Source: Syntrophobacterales bacterium
GTDB taxonomy: Bacteria; Desulfobacterota; Desulfobaccia; Desulfobaccales; 0-14-0-80-60-11
NCBI GenBank assembly: GCA_020060385.1
Contig: JAGVAH010000071.1
Coordinates: 18,797-82,796, forward strand
Reading direction: 5' to 3'
DNA: 64,000 nucleotides
The notes under the pieces were generated by a model. It searched no databases, was not told where the DNA came from, and worked only from the letters and a program-made list of their open reading frames with translations. Below are positions 16,156 through 25,214 of the stretch, piece by piece (positions within the stretch are counted from its first letter, which is position 1; each line of letters begins with the position of its first letter). Both the position numbers and the translations under genes were made by a program.

Positions 16156-17408
16156 CACTTGCCTCCTTTCCTAGTTTGGTTCTCCCCGTCCCGGGGCAGG
16201 GGGATGCCGAAGCGCTCCGCCACCTGGTCCCCCCGCAGGGGCACGCCGATTTCCTTTAAATTACGGTAGACTTCGGACAGGGCCTTGAGGTCTTCTTCTT
16301 CCGCCAGTTTGAAGCGGAACCAGGGACAGGGCCGGTCCCAGCCGAAATTGAAGCCCACCAGGGGCCGGAGCAACTGTTCCCGCAGGGTCACCGCCAGGGT
16401 CTGGGCGTCGGCCTCCACCAGGTCCCGGCGCACCTGGGCGTGGACCCGGGCCGCGCTGTAGGTGCCGGTGGCCCCCGCGGTGTCGGTGGTCAGGGTCTGC
16501 CCCAAAATCGCCTTGGACATCTCCCGGTTGCAAAACTCCGCCAACACCTGGTAGGGATTGGCATTGCCGGAGAGCCGGGACGCGGCCTCCACGAATTCGA
16601 TCTCCGTGCTTTTGCTGATGATCCCCGCGGCGTCGGAGCCCAGGCTGCGGATGGCCCGGACCAGAGCCTCCCGGTCCGCGGCCGAGGCCGTGGGGTCGTA
16701 TTTCCCCAGGCGCAGGGGCATGCCGAAGACTTCATTGAACGCGGCCCAATCCTTCAGCGCGTAATTCTTCAGGAGATACATCCAGGCCACCACCCGGAGC
16801 ACCCCGGCCCGGGGCGCGTGGCCGCTCCGGGCCTTGAACCGGTGGTAGATCACTTTCCAGGGGGGCGGTTCCTCTCCCTGCCAGGGGGCCCCCGGGGTGA
16901 GGAGCCGGGGTTTCAAGTCCTGGATAAAGGTCACCCGCTTCTGGGGCAGCCACCTGAGTTCCATGACCCGGGCCTGGCCTCCTGCCACCTCCCAGATGAT
17001 TTCTGAGAGGGCAAAGCCCTTGCCGATGGCGTCCAACAGATCCAGGAGGGCCCCCTCGAAGTCCGGCAGGGCGTCCAGCACATCCTGGACAAAGGCGGCG
17101 ATGCGCTCATCCTCCCGGGTCTTGGCATAGGGCAGCAATTCGTAGTCCAGGCTCAACACCGCCATCTTCCGGGTCTGGAGCAGGGAGGCCAGGTGCGCGT
17201 CCTTTTCTTCCATTTCCTCGAACAGCTCCATCTGCCGGTGGACGTCCCCCTGGTCCGCCAGGCGGAAGATTTCCGCCAGCCGCTCCGGGGTAAGCCCGGC
17301 GCTGGGATAGGTGCTCCAGCGTTCCGCCAGGCTGACTGCGGCCAGCTCCCGGGTCTCCGGCTTGGCCTGGGGTTTAAAGACCCTGCCGAATAAATCCTTC
17401 AGCCCCAT
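16155..17408 (-). CDS. Mu gp29-like portal protein (DUF935)
   Basis: The ATG at 17408 follows AGGAGAAAAA, giving 417 residues beginning MGLKDLFGRVF; the longer track start lies in repeat DNA. The family is clear from FGMPLRLGKYDPTASAADRE, IISKSTEIEFVEAAS and LGQTLTTDTAGATGTYSAA. These are conserved in DUF935/Mu gp29 portals, the dodecameric vertex through which DNA enters the capsid. Length is slightly shorter than Mu gp29 (about 510). No MuF/gp30 gene follows it, which is unusual for Mu-like heads. Confidence 0.9.
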   Translation of the reverse strand: MGLKDLFGRVFKPQAKPETRELAAVSLAERWSTYPSAGLTPERLAEIFRLADQGDVHRQMELFEEMEEKDAHLASLLQTRKMAVLSLDYELLPYAKTREDERIAAFVQDVLDALPDFEGALLDLLDAIGKGFALSEIIWEVAGGQARVMELRWLPQKRVTFIQDLKPRLLTPGAPWQGEEPPPWKVIYHRFKARSGHAPRAGVLRVVAWMYLLKNYALKDWAAFNEVFGMPLRLGKYDPTASAADREALVRAIRSLGSDAAGIISKSTEIEFVEAASRLSGNANPYQVLAEFCNREMSKAILGQTLTTDTAGATGTYSAARVHAQVRRDLVEADAQTLAVTLREQLLRPLVGFNFGWDRPCPWFRFKLAEEEDLKALSEVYRNLKEIGVPLRGDQVAERFGIPLPRDGENQTRKGGK

Positions 17409-17467
17409 TTTTTCTCCTGTTAGCAGTAGGGTGGGCATTGCCCACCGATTCCTTGGAGCAGCCAGCA

Positions 17468-17499
17468 ACTGCTCACTGCTTACTGCTCACTGCTCACTT
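17468..17499. repeat. Period-7 tandem repeat (ACTGCTC type)
   Basis: Four consecutive 7-bp units (ACTGCTC, ACTGCTT, ACTGCTC, ACTGCTC) upstream of the portal gene. The same unit, on either strand, appears at 42301-42334 and 54124-54151. Confidence 0.8.
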
Positions 17500-19065
17500 T
17501 TAAAACGCCCCCCGGCCCTGGAATCGCCGGGAGTCCAGGGAAAGATACGGCTCTTCCACCGCCACTCCCGGCATTGCCTGGGCCAGGCGGATGGCCCCCT
17601 CCAGGGCGTCCGGCCCGTCGTCGTGCAGGGTCCGGGAAGGGAAGTAGAGCAACTGCTCCACCAGCAGTTCCTGGTCCGAGTGGCCCCGGATGAAGCGGAT
17701 TTTGCCCCGCTCCAGCAAGGGAGAGAGACTGGCCACCCGGGTCTCCTTGGCCAGGCGGCTGGTCACCCCCTTGACGGGGAGCAGTTGGCCCCGTTCCTGG
17801 CCCAGGCGCTCAAACTCTTTGAGGAGCAGGCGCTGGAAGAGGTTGTCCTCCACCCCGAAGACCAGGTAGCCGTATTCCTGGTGCCGGTTGAAGATGGCCC
17901 CCAGGGTCTGTTCCAGGGTGGTCTTCTGGATGAAGGCGTCCATCACGTAGAACATCATCTCCCGGCGGTCCCAGCCCACGGTGACGCAGGCCTTGTAATC
18001 CGCCGCGGCCCCGCTTTCCAAAGAAGGGTCGAAAAACCCCACCACCACCAGGTCCCGGTCCTTCAGGCTGTCCGGGTGGTAGTAGTGAATCCACTCCTCC
18101 TTGAAAAACCCGGATTCCGGCACGGGTTCGTTCATCTTTTCCCGGTTGAAGGCCAGAGAACCCATCATTTGCTTCTGCTGGGCCAGCCTGGCCGCGGGAT
18201 GCCGGGCCTCCCAGAGGGAGGTGCCGTCTTCTTTAACCGCCCGGTAGATGCGCCGCTGAAAATGGCAATAGGGCTCCTCCGGGCTGGTGAGCAGCAGATG
18301 CAGGGCGCTTTTCCACCTGAGGATGGTGCCGATGATCATCAGGGTGCCCCGGGCGTCGATGGCCGGGTAGACCGCGGATTTGACCCAATCCAGGATCTGC
18401 TGCACGATCTCCGGGTTGCGGACGTTGACGTCGTTTTCCAGGTCGTCCAGGATCACCAGGTCCGGCCGCCACTGCCGGTGCTTCAGCCCCCGGAGGCGCT
18501 GGCCCCGGCCCCGGGCCTTCACCCGGATGTCATTGGCGGTGACGAAGTCATCCACCGCCCGGTTGGCCTTGACCAGTTGCCCGAAATCCTGGTGCAGCCT
18601 CTCGTTGTAAAGGAGTTCCAGATAGAGGTAACCCGTCAAATCGCTGGCCAGGTCGTCGCTGTCGCTGCCGATGAGGATGAAATGCCGCCGGCCGAAGCAG
18701 ATTTGGTGCAGCACGTAGCCAAAGGTGCAGACCGTGGTCTTGGCGAATTCCCGGGGCGCGGCCACCGCCACCGGCTTGACCACCTCCGCCCCCCGCTCCT
18801 CCAGGAAGCCCACCAGCTCGTAGTGAAAGGGCGCGGGGGCCTTGTCGAAGTAGTGGGGCAGATACTGGCGGCAGAAATAGAGGGGATCGGCCGCGGCCCG
18901 GTGCAGCCGCCGGTCCCGGTCTTCTTCCCGGTCTTCCCGGAACGGCGTCACCTCCAGGGTCAGACGCATCAGGATCTTATCGGCCCGCTGGCGGAACTCC
19001 GCGTTGGTGAGCTTCTTCTTTAAGGTCATGGCGTCTTTGGTCTTGCTTGGCCGGTTATCCATCAT
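17500..19065 (-). CDS. Phage terminase large subunit
   Basis: About 521 residues from the ATG at 19065; the upstream TTG at 19071 is also possible. An ATPase P-loop-like motif (AVAAPREFAKTT) sits at about residue 100 and a Walker B-type DLVILDDLEN at about 195. The C-terminal nuclease domain begins with VVGFFDPSLE, which supplies a metal-binding Asp, and continues to YLVFGVEDNLF with a second acidic residue. It is the motor and nuclease that packages DNA through the portal encoded next. It overlaps the small terminase gene by about 10 bases. Confidence 0.88.
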   Translation of the reverse strand: MMDNRPSKTKDAMTLKKKLTNAEFRQRADKILMRLTLEVTPFREDREEDRDRRLHRAAADPLYFCRQYLPHYFDKAPAPFHYELVGFLEERGAEVVKPVAVAAPREFAKTTVCTFGYVLHQICFGRRHFILIGSDSDDLASDLTGYLYLELLYNERLHQDFGQLVKANRAVDDFVTANDIRVKARGRGQRLRGLKHRQWRPDLVILDDLENDVNVRNPEIVQQILDWVKSAVYPAIDARGTLMIIGTILRWKSALHLLLTSPEEPYCHFQRRIYRAVKEDGTSLWEARHPAARLAQQKQMMGSLAFNREKMNEPVPESGFFKEEWIHYYHPDSLKDRDLVVVGFFDPSLESGAAADYKACVTVGWDRREMMFYVMDAFIQKTTLEQTLGAIFNRHQEYGYLVFGVEDNLFQRLLLKEFERLGQERGQLLPVKGVTSRLAKETRVASLSPLLERGKIRFIRGHSDQELLVEQLLYFPSRTLHDDGPDALEGAIRLAQAMPGVAVEEPYLSLDSRRFQGRGAF

Positions 19066-19525
19066 TTTCAAGGTTCCGGAAAAAATCCTGGATGCGGGCG
19101 GTAAAGATCTTCAATTCCTCTGCATCCTTCACCCAGCCCCGCAAAAATTCGCTGAACCGGTCCATCACCTCCAGGGCCGCGCCCCTAAGGTCAAACCCCC
19201 GGGAGCAGAGGCGGTCGATGAGGGTGAGAATCTTGGTGAGTTCGTCCAACTCCGGGGTCTTCAGTTCCCCTTTCACCAGGAGCCTGCCGGTCTTTTCCCG
19301 GAGCAGGCCCTTCAGGGCCTCCCCCAGCCACCTGGGGGAGACCAGCACTTGCCGCCGCTTTTCCTCCCAATGGCCTTCCCGCTCCCAGCGTTGGAGAGTA
19401 GAGAGGGCCACGGGGAACAATCTCTGAATCTCCTCCAGGCCTTTGCCTGCCAGATAAAGGGATTGGGCTTCATCAAAGTAGAGGTCCCTCTTGCCGCTCT
19501 TGGCTTTCTTGCGGTTGGCCGTCAT
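19055..19525 (-). CDS. Phage terminase small subunit (DUF1804-like)
   Basis: A 156-residue protein. Residues 15-60 form a helix-turn-helix (AQSLYLAGKGLEEIQRLFPVALST is the pattern; only a part is quoted) followed by a helical core. This is the layout of small terminases, which recognise the packaging site and deliver DNA to the large subunit. It lies just upstream of the large subunit with an overlap. GGGGAA precedes the ATG. The DUF1804 family name is from pattern memory. Confidence 0.75.
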   Translation of the reverse strand: MTANRKKAKSGKRDLYFDEAQSLYLAGKGLEEIQRLFPVALSTLQRWEREGHWEEKRRQVLVSPRWLGEALKGLLREKTGRLLVKGELKTPELDELTKILTLIDRLCSRGFDLRGAALEVMDRFSEFLRGWVKDAEELKIFTARIQDFFRNLENDG

Positions 19526-19649
19526 GGTTCCCCAGGGTATAGGGGAAAATCGCTAAAACCTCCAGCACACCTGGGACGCCTGACCCAGGTTTGGCGCTTT
19601 GCTGGCTGCGCAGGAACAAATGGCACCCTCCCATCCTCATCCGCATATT

Positions 19650-19712
19650 AGTGACCAGTGATCAGTGGCCATTGCATTGCGATCAATTCCATTTACTGAT
19701 TACTGACCCCTG
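19650..19712. repeat. Period-7 repeat block upstream of terminase genes
   Basis: GTGACCAGTGATCAGTGG and, about 25 bp later, ACTGATTACTGACCCCTG. These are degenerate 7-bp units in opposite orientations, as at 567 and 6552. Confidence 0.65.
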
Positions 19713-19730
19713 GCCCCTAACCCCTGCTTT

Positions 19731-19904
19731 TCAATCTCCTTCCGCCAGTTTCCGGAGCACCGCGCTCTCCAGGATGCGCACAGTGCCGCTGCTGAGTTTG
19801 ACTCCCTTCAGTTTCCCTTCCCAAAACCAGCGATAGACCGTGGACCGGGAGACCGCCAACTGCCGGGCCACCTCCCGGGGGCGCAATAGTCGTTCTTGGG
19901 TCAT
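19731..19904 (-). CDS. Excisionase-type helix-turn-helix protein
   Basis: The track's start at 19955 has no ribosome site. The ATG at 19904 has GGGAGG eight bases before it and gives 57 residues beginning MTQERLLRPREVARQL. This is a minimal MerR/excisionase-type HTH (VARQLAVSRSTVYRWFWEG) with a short wing. Such proteins act as excisionases or as late-gene activators. It is the first gene of the phage late row. It is related to the HTH protein at 20619, on the other strand. Confidence 0.7.
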   Translation of the reverse strand: MTQERLLRPREVARQLAVSRSTVYRWFWEGKLKGVKLSSGTVRILESAVLRKLAEGD

Positions 19905-20171
19905 TCCTTTAACCTCCCTGGGTCTTTGTTCCCAGCCTTTCAAGAACCGTGGCACCCGCCGGCACAGATGTCTGCCCCTGTCCCGGAATCAGTCTTTTCT
20001 CCTGTAGGGGTGGATCTGCATGTGCCCCCGTATTAGGGCGGACACTTGGGTCCGCGCCTACTAAAGACACAACTGTAGTCCTTTGACGGCCAGTCGTATG
20101 GGGAGTTGCCGGAGCCGTCCGGTATGGCACCGCCATCTTGGACCTAGTGCGCTCCCTGTTCCGGAAAGGAG

Positions 20172-20230
20172 GTGGCACAGGCTTTCCAGCCTGTGCGGAT
20201 TGTCAAGGCGGGCGAGACGCCCGCCCCTAC
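20172..20230 (+). repeat. Compound repeat CACAGGC..GCCTGTG + GGGCGAGACGCCC, copy 1
   Basis: Two adjacent palindromes, GCACAGGCTTTCCAGCCTGTGC and GGCGGGCGAGACGCCCGCC, joined by about 11 bases. The same pair in the same order, on the opposite strand, occurs at 39563-39620 with only a few changes. Confidence 0.85.
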
Positions 20231-20280
20231 AAGTTTTCATGCTTTACGGGAGGGCCATCTGGCCCATGAGGAACTGCCTT

Positions 20281-20307
20281 GAAACCTTGAACCTTGAACT
20301 TTGAACT
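20281..20307. repeat. Period-7 tandem repeat (CTTGAAC type)
   Basis: Three 7-bp units, CTTGAAC CTTGAAC TTTGAAC, follow the CACAGGC element. The same pair of elements is neighbouring at 39563-39690, and a third period-7 copy in the other orientation is at 60918-60945. Confidence 0.75.
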
Positions 20308-20618
20308 CCTCAAGGCAGAAGATGGTGGGAAAGGGGAGGGGGAAGGCAGGAAGACCGCTCAGGGCATCCTCTCCCTGGCCTGGCCCCAACCCTTTCCCCC
20401 TAGGGTTGTTACCTCGCCCCTAGGGCCAAAGGTCAAACACCTCGCCTTGCATCTAGGGGGATGGAATAGGTGGGAACTTTCTCTCCACCGGGAGATTTTC
20501 GGAAGAAGCATCTTGAGCCGGGCCGGGGGCCCCAGGGAGGTAATACCCTAATGGGGATATTGGCCCTCACTTTGCATCCGAAATTCAGAAAATTCTTTTC
20601 TAAAAAGAGGAGGGGAAT

Positions 20619-20810
20619 ATGATATTATTAAAAGATAAGCGATTTTTCCGGCCCGACGAGGTGGCCCGGCTACTGGTGTTGTCCCGGCGCACCATCTATC
20701 GCATGATCCGGGATGGCCGCCTCCACGCCGTCAAATGGGGCTCGGGACCCTGGCGTGTTCCCCGGGAAGCCCTTATGTCCTTGCTGCCGCCGGACGGTCC
20801 GGAAGTATGA
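20619..20810 (+). CDS. Small excisionase-type HTH protein
   Basis: A 63-residue protein with an excellent AGGAGG ribosome site. It begins MILLKDKRFFRPDEVARLL and has one HTH (VLSRRTIYRMIRDG) followed by a wing (WRVPREAL). It is similar in layout to the phage HTH at 19731-19904 (RPxEVARxLxxSRxTxYRxxxxGxL). Members of the family act as excisionases or DNA-binding switches. It lies between the prophage late row and the host genes, so it may be the only surviving early gene of the prophage or a host regulator. Confidence 0.7.
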   Translation: MILLKDKRFFRPDEVARLLVLSRRTIYRMIRDGRLHAVKWGSGPWRVPREALMSLLPPDGPEV

Positions 20811-20965
20811 GAGATGGGCAGTGAGGGTGGGCTTTGACCCCTCAGGCCGGGCTGCGAAAGGGTGCCGGTCTCGCGGCCAATTTTCTAAATCTTCTATTTA
20901 ACTGTGCCGATGATTAATCAGGATGACTGCGCGCCATCTAGGCGTGATACCTTTAGTCCAAGCCC

Positions 20966-22186
20966 ATGTCCCAACCGCCCGGAACCCGCAAGACCTCCAA
21001 AAACGGGGGCAATAGCATCTTTGCTCCTTTGAGCGTTTTGGTGGTGGATGATATGCCCGGCATTCGCCGTATGCTCCGGCAGATGCTGGTGCTTTTGGGG
21101 TTTGGGGGCCTCGTCGGCGAAGCCAATGACGGGGTGGAGGCCTGGGAAATACTTCAGAGTATCCCCTATGACGTGATAATTTGCGACATCAATATGCCCC
21201 GGATGAACGGCCTGGAGCTGTTGAGGCTCTTGCGCTCTTCCCCCCGTTATGAGACCACCCCTTTCCTGATGATCACCGGTGAAGTCTCCGAGGAAATCGT
21301 GGCCGTGGCTGCGGAAAGCGAAGTGGATAGTTACCTTCTCAAACCCTTCCAAACATCTTCCCTGGAGAACCGCCTCAGCGAGATCATTAAAAAGAAGCTG
21401 CACCCCAGCGGCGGAGAGGCAATTTTCCTTCAAGCCCAAAAACTTAAATTGACCGGTCAAGTTGAAGAGGCCCTGCACCTGCTGGAAAAGCTCACCAAGC
21501 CCCCCTATAAAAAGCAGGCCAAGACCTTTAACCTAATGGGTGAGTGCCTCCAGATCCTGGGGGACTATCTGCAAGCTGCGGAGTATTATGCCCAGGCCCT
21601 GGAAATCAACCCCAAGTACTTGAAAACTTACCAAAACCTGTCTGCGGTTTTGGAAAGCCAAGGCCGCTTGGAAGAAGCCCGCCACTACCTGGAACAGGCC
21701 CAGACTTTTAGTCCTTTGAACACGGAACGCCTCTATCATCTGGGTCAGCTTTGCCTGCAGAGCGGCAATAAGGAGCAGGCCCAAACCTATTTGCATCAAT
21801 GCCTGAAAAGCGGCCATAACTTTTCCAACTCCCAGCGCCAGGAAGCCGCGGAAACCTACCTTCAGGCCGGGTTGTCAGCGGAAGCCGAGAAATTATTTAC
21901 CCAATCCTTGCAGGAGGACCCCAAGAATATTCATCTTTATAACCGGCTGGGTATCGCCCTGCGGCAGCAGCAGAAACACCGGGAGGCCCTGGAATGTTAT
22001 GATAAGGCATTGAGGGTGGACCCCAGGAACGAAAAAATTTATTACAATATCGGTATTCTCTATTTTGATCTGGGCGAAAAGCAAAAGTCCCTGGACGCCT
22101 TCCGCAAGGCTCTGCAATTACGGCCTAATTTCCCCGAAGCCCGGAATTTTGTCAAGGAGAATTTCCCCAATCAGACCCTTAGTTAA
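20966..22186 (+). CDS. Response regulator: receiver domain plus TPR repeats
   Basis: A 406-residue protein. Residues about 18-140 are a CheY-type receiver: acidic pair VVDDMPG, phosphorylation Asp in ICDINMPRMNG, Thr in FLMITGE and Lys in LLKPFQT. The rest is six to seven TPRs (for example AAEYYAQALEINPKY and ALECYDKALRVDPRN). It has no DNA-binding or enzyme output, so it is likely a phosphorylation-controlled adaptor that docks partner proteins. No kinase gene is adjacent. A good ribosome site is not visible before the ATG; a weak start is possible. Confidence 0.88.
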   Translation: MSQPPGTRKTSKNGGNSIFAPLSVLVVDDMPGIRRMLRQMLVLLGFGGLVGEANDGVEAWEILQSIPYDVIICDINMPRMNGLELLRLLRSSPRYETTPFLMITGEVSEEIVAVAAESEVDSYLLKPFQTSSLENRLSEIIKKKLHPSGGEAIFLQAQKLKLTGQVEEALHLLEKLTKPPYKKQAKTFNLMGECLQILGDYLQAAEYYAQALEINPKYLKTYQNLSAVLESQGRLEEARHYLEQAQTFSPLNTERLYHLGQLCLQSGNKEQAQTYLHQCLKSGHNFSNSQRQEAAETYLQAGLSAEAEKLFTQSLQEDPKNIHLYNRLGIALRQQQKHREALECYDKALRVDPRNEKIYYNIGILYFDLGEKQKSLDAFRKALQLRPNFPEARNFVKENFPNQTLS

Positions 22187-22343
22187 CCATTAGCGCCGGT
22201 TATCATCATCCTTGCTGGATCGAGGAGGCCCCCTGGCAAACCCCACTGCCTGCCAGGCGTTCCCCGGGGCGGGCCGGAGCCGCCGTACCGGGCCGGACAC
22301 CGTGATTAACCCTTATATCCCTGCTTCAACTCTAAGATTCGAC

Positions 22344-22372
22344 TTGATTTTCCCCGCTATTCAGCATAAATT
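22344..22372 (+). promoter_or_regulatory. Candidate sigma-70 promoter for ftsH
   Basis: TTGATT, 17 bases, TAAATT, about 55 bases before the ftsH start. Each box matches the consensus at about four of six positions, so support is moderate. Confidence 0.35.
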
Positions 22373-22426
22373 ATAAGAGGAAATCTAGCATATGTGCCCT
22401 TTGGCTCTCCAAAGGCAAGGTTAAGA

Positions 22427-24301
22427 ATGAATAATCGTTTAAGCCCCTTTTATAAGAACATTGCCCTGTGGTTGCTCATTACCCTGGTCATGATCTTCCT
22501 GTTCAATTATTTCAACACCAGCGAGCATGCCCGGGCCCGAGCCACCATTACCTATAGCCAGTTCCTGGAGCTGGTCAAGGCGGGGAAGGTCAGCCGGGTC
22601 ACCCTCCAGGGCGAAGAGATCAACGGCGAGCAGACGGACGGCAAGGCCTTTAAGAGTTATTCCCCTGTGGACCCTGACCTGGTGAAGCTCCTGCAGGCCA
22701 AGAAGGTGGAGATCACCGCCAAGCCCAAGGATGACTCCCCCTGGTACACCACCCTGTTGATCTCCTGGCTGCCCATGCTGGTGCTGGTGGGCATCTGGAT
22801 CTTCTTCATGCGGCAGATGCAGTCCGGGGGCGGCAAGGCCATGTCTTTCGGCAAAAGCCGGGCCCGCCTGATGACCGAGAGCACCATCAAGATCACCTTT
22901 AACGATGTGGCCGGGATTGAGGAAGCCAAGGAAGAGACCGCGGAGATCATCGAGTTCCTCAAGGATCCCAAGAAGTTCACCCGCCTGGGGGGCCGCATCC
23001 CCAAGGGCGTCCTCCTGGTGGGCGCGCCAGGGACCGGCAAGACCCTGTTGGCCCGGGCCATCGCCGGGGAGGCCGGGGTGCCGTTTTTCAGCATCAGCGG
23101 TTCGGATTTTGTGGAAATGTTCGTGGGCGTCGGGGCCGCCCGAGTCCGGGACCTGTTCATCCAAGGCAAGAAGAGCGCACCCTGCATCATCTTCATCGAC
23201 GAGATCGACGCGGTGGGCCGGCACCGGGGTGCGGGCCTGGGGGGCGGCCATGACGAACGGGAGCAGACCCTGAACCAGCTCCTGGTGGAGATGGACGGTT
23301 TCGAGGCCAACGAAGGGGTCATACTCATTGCCGCCACCAACCGTCCCGATGTCTTGGACCCCGCTCTGCTGCGGCCGGGGCGCTTTGACCGGCAGGTGGT
23401 GGTCCCCATCCCTGACTTGAAGGGCCGGGAAGCCATCCTCAGGGTGCACACCCGCCGCACGCCGGTGGCCGAAACCGTGGACCTCTCCATCCTGGCCCGG
23501 AGCACTCCCGGATTTTCCGGGGCCGATCTGGAAAACCTGGTCAATGAAGCCGCCTTGTTCGCCGCCCGGGCTAACAAGGAACTGATCACCATGGAGGACT
23601 TCGAACAGGCCAAGGACAAGGTCCTCATGGGCTCGGAACGCAAAAGCCTGATCCTCAGTGAAAAAGAACGCTGCCACACCGCTTACCATGAAGCTGGACA
23701 TACCCTGGTGGCCAAACTCACCCCTGGCACCGACCCCATCCATAAGGTGACCATTATTCCTAGGGGGAGGGCCTTGGGACTCACCCAGCAGCTGCCCCTG
23801 GACGAGCGCCACACCTATCCCAAGGAATACCTGGTCTCCACCCTGACCGTCCTCCTGGGAGGCCGGGCCGCGGAAGAGATGGTGTTCCAGCATTACACCA
23901 CGGGTGCGGGCAACGACCTGGAGCGGGCCACCGAACTGGCCCGGAAAATGGTGTGCAACTGGGGGATGAGCGAAGAACTGGGGCCGGTCACCTTCGGCAA
24001 ACGGGAAGAGCATATCTTCCTGGGCCGGGAATTCGCCCAACCCAAGGATTTCAGCGAGGAGACGGCCCGCACCATCGATTCGGCCATCAAGAACATGGTC
24101 ATGGGCGCCTACCAGCGGGCCAAGGACCTGCTGGCCTTGCATCGGGCCGAGCTGCAGGCCCTGGCCCAGACCCTGCTGGCCAAAGAAACCCTGGACGGCC
24201 CGGAGATTGACAAGATTCTGGCCTCCTTCCAGGAACCCACCGCCGAGACGGAGCCCCAGGACCCCACCGTTGATCTGTCCCTAAGTCTCCAACAGGCGTA
24301 A
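22427..24301 (+). CDS. ftsH: ATP-dependent zinc metalloprotease FtsH
   Basis: The ATG at 22427 follows AAGGCAAGG by six bases and gives 624 residues; the track's GTG start is not needed. Two membrane helices ([14 protein letters not shown], then [18 protein letters not shown]) flank a periplasmic loop. The AAA+ domain has Walker A GAPGTGKT at about 200, Walker B IIFIDEID at about 255 and the second-region motif RPGRFDRQ. The protease domain has the zinc site HEAGH at about 421. It degrades membrane and short-lived soluble proteins. It leads the ftsH-folP-cdaA-cdaR run, and folP starts two bases after its stop. Confidence 0.97.
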   Translation: MNNRLSPFYKNIALWLLITLVMIFLFNYFNTSEHARARATITYSQFLELVKAGKVSRVTLQGEEINGEQTDGKAFKSYSPVDPDLVKLLQAKKVEITAKPKDDSPWYTTLLISWLPMLVLVGIWIFFMRQMQSGGGKAMSFGKSRARLMTESTIKITFNDVAGIEEAKEETAEIIEFLKDPKKFTRLGGRIPKGVLLVGAPGTGKTLLARAIAGEAGVPFFSISGSDFVEMFVGVGAARVRDLFIQGKKSAPCIIFIDEIDAVGRHRGAGLGGGHDEREQTLNQLLVEMDGFEANEGVILIAATNRPDVLDPALLRPGRFDRQVVVPIPDLKGREAILRVHTRRTPVAETVDLSILARSTPGFSGADLENLVNEAALFAARANKELITMEDFEQAKDKVLMGSERKSLILSEKERCHTAYHEAGHTLVAKLTPGTDPIHKVTIIPRGRALGLTQQLPLDERHTYPKEYLVSTLTVLLGGRAAEEMVFQHYTTGAGNDLERATELARKMVCNWGMSEELGPVTFGKREEHIFLGREFAQPKDFSEETARTIDSAIKNMVMGAYQRAKDLLALHRAELQALAQTLLAKETLDGPEIDKILASFQEPTAETEPQDPTVDLSLSLQQA

Positions 24302-24303
24302 GG

Positions 24304-25212
24304 ATGACGGGTGCTCCCCAAGCCTTTCGGAGTCTGGAGAAGGGGCAGCGCCGCGCCTTCTGGACCCACCTCCTCCAGGCTCCCCGCCCCCTGATCATGG
24401 GGGTGGTGAACATTACCCCGGACTCCTTCTCCGACGGCGGCCGCTTTTTCGATCATCAGGCGGCCCTGGACCAGGCCCGGGCCCTGGCCGCGGCCGGGGC
24501 CGATATCCTGGATATCGGCGGGGAATCCACCCGTCCGGCCGCAGACCCCGTGCCCCTGGAGGAAGAGTTGCGCCGGGTGGTGCCGGTTATTGAGACCCTG
24601 GGCCGGGAGCTTGACCTGCCCATCTCCATCGACACCTACAAGGCCCCGGTGGCCCGGGCGGCCCTGGCAGCCGGAGCCTCCCTGATCAACGATATCAGCG
24701 CCCTGCGCTTCGATCCTCAGATGGCCCCCTTGGCCGCGGCCCAGCAGGTCCCCGTGGTCCTGATGCACATGCAGGGCACTCCCAAGGATATGCAGGTCAA
24801 CCCCCATTACGGGGACCTGCTGGGGGAAATCAAGGCCTTTTTCCGGGAACGTCTGGAGTACGCCGTCTCCCGGGGCATCCCCCGGGAACTGGTGATCCTG
24901 GACCCGGGCATCGGCTTTGGCAAAACCTGGCGGCACAATCTGGAGATCCTCAATCATTTGGACGCCTTCCTGGATCTGGGATGTCCCTTGCTGGTGGGTC
25001 CCTCCCGCAAGGCCTTCATCGGCCAGATCTTGGGTCTGCCCAACGGCGAGGTGCGGGACATCGGCACCCTGGCCGCCTTGGGAATGGCGGTGCTGCGGGG
25101 CGCCCGCCTGCTCCGCACCCATAACGCTGCTTATGCCCGGCAGTTTCTGGCAGTGCTCAGGGCCATCATGAGCGGCGAACTGCCCTCCGGCAACCCCTTG
25201 CCTGGAACTTGA
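24304..25212 (+). CDS. folP: Dihydropteroate synthase
   Basis: A 302-residue protein. After about 35 extra N-terminal residues comes the family signature GVVNITPDSFSDGG, then ADILDIGGESTRP for the pterin site, ISIDTYK, LINDIS and LDPGIGFGKT. It condenses the pterin pyrophosphate with p-aminobenzoate in folate synthesis. The gene starts two bases after ftsH and stops three bases before cdaA, so the three are likely co-transcribed. The ftsH-folP-cdaA order is common in this group. Confidence 0.96.
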   Translation: MTGAPQAFRSLEKGQRRAFWTHLLQAPRPLIMGVVNITPDSFSDGGRFFDHQAALDQARALAAAGADILDIGGESTRPAADPVPLEEELRRVVPVIETLGRELDLPISIDTYKAPVARAALAAGASLINDISALRFDPQMAPLAAAQQVPVVLMHMQGTPKDMQVNPHYGDLLGEIKAFFRERLEYAVSRGIPRELVILDPGIGFGKTWRHNLEILNHLDAFLDLGCPLLVGPSRKAFIGQILGLPNGEVRDIGTLAALGMAVLRGARLLRTHNAAYARQFLAVLRAIMSGELPSGNPLPGT

Positions 25213-25214
25213 CC

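Larger units (their letters stand above)
19905..20618. other. Repeat-rich spacer at the prophage/host border
   Basis: No convincing gene lies in these 714 bases; the ORFs on the track have no ribosome sites or family features. It holds a fragment of the GGGCGGAC..GTCCGC repeat family (around 20030-20060), the CACAGGC element at 20172-20230, a period-7 block at 20281-20307 and a stretch with two CGCCCCTAGGG/CTAGGGGG motifs near 20400-20460. No integrase or clear attachment-site duplication could be identified. Confidence 0.6.

Noticed and set aside
17311-19023. 570-aa plus-strand ORF over the terminase genes
   Set aside because: Shadow of the terminase and portal frames; Gly/Pro/Arg/His-rich composition typical of antisense reading.
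1-19904. Tailocin (phage-tail bacteriocin)
   Set aside because: Capsid, portal, protease and both terminase genes are present, so the locus encodes a DNA-packaging particle.
22439-24142. 567-aa minus-strand ORF over ftsH
   Set aside because: FtsH is unmistakable on the other strand; this is an antisense shadow.
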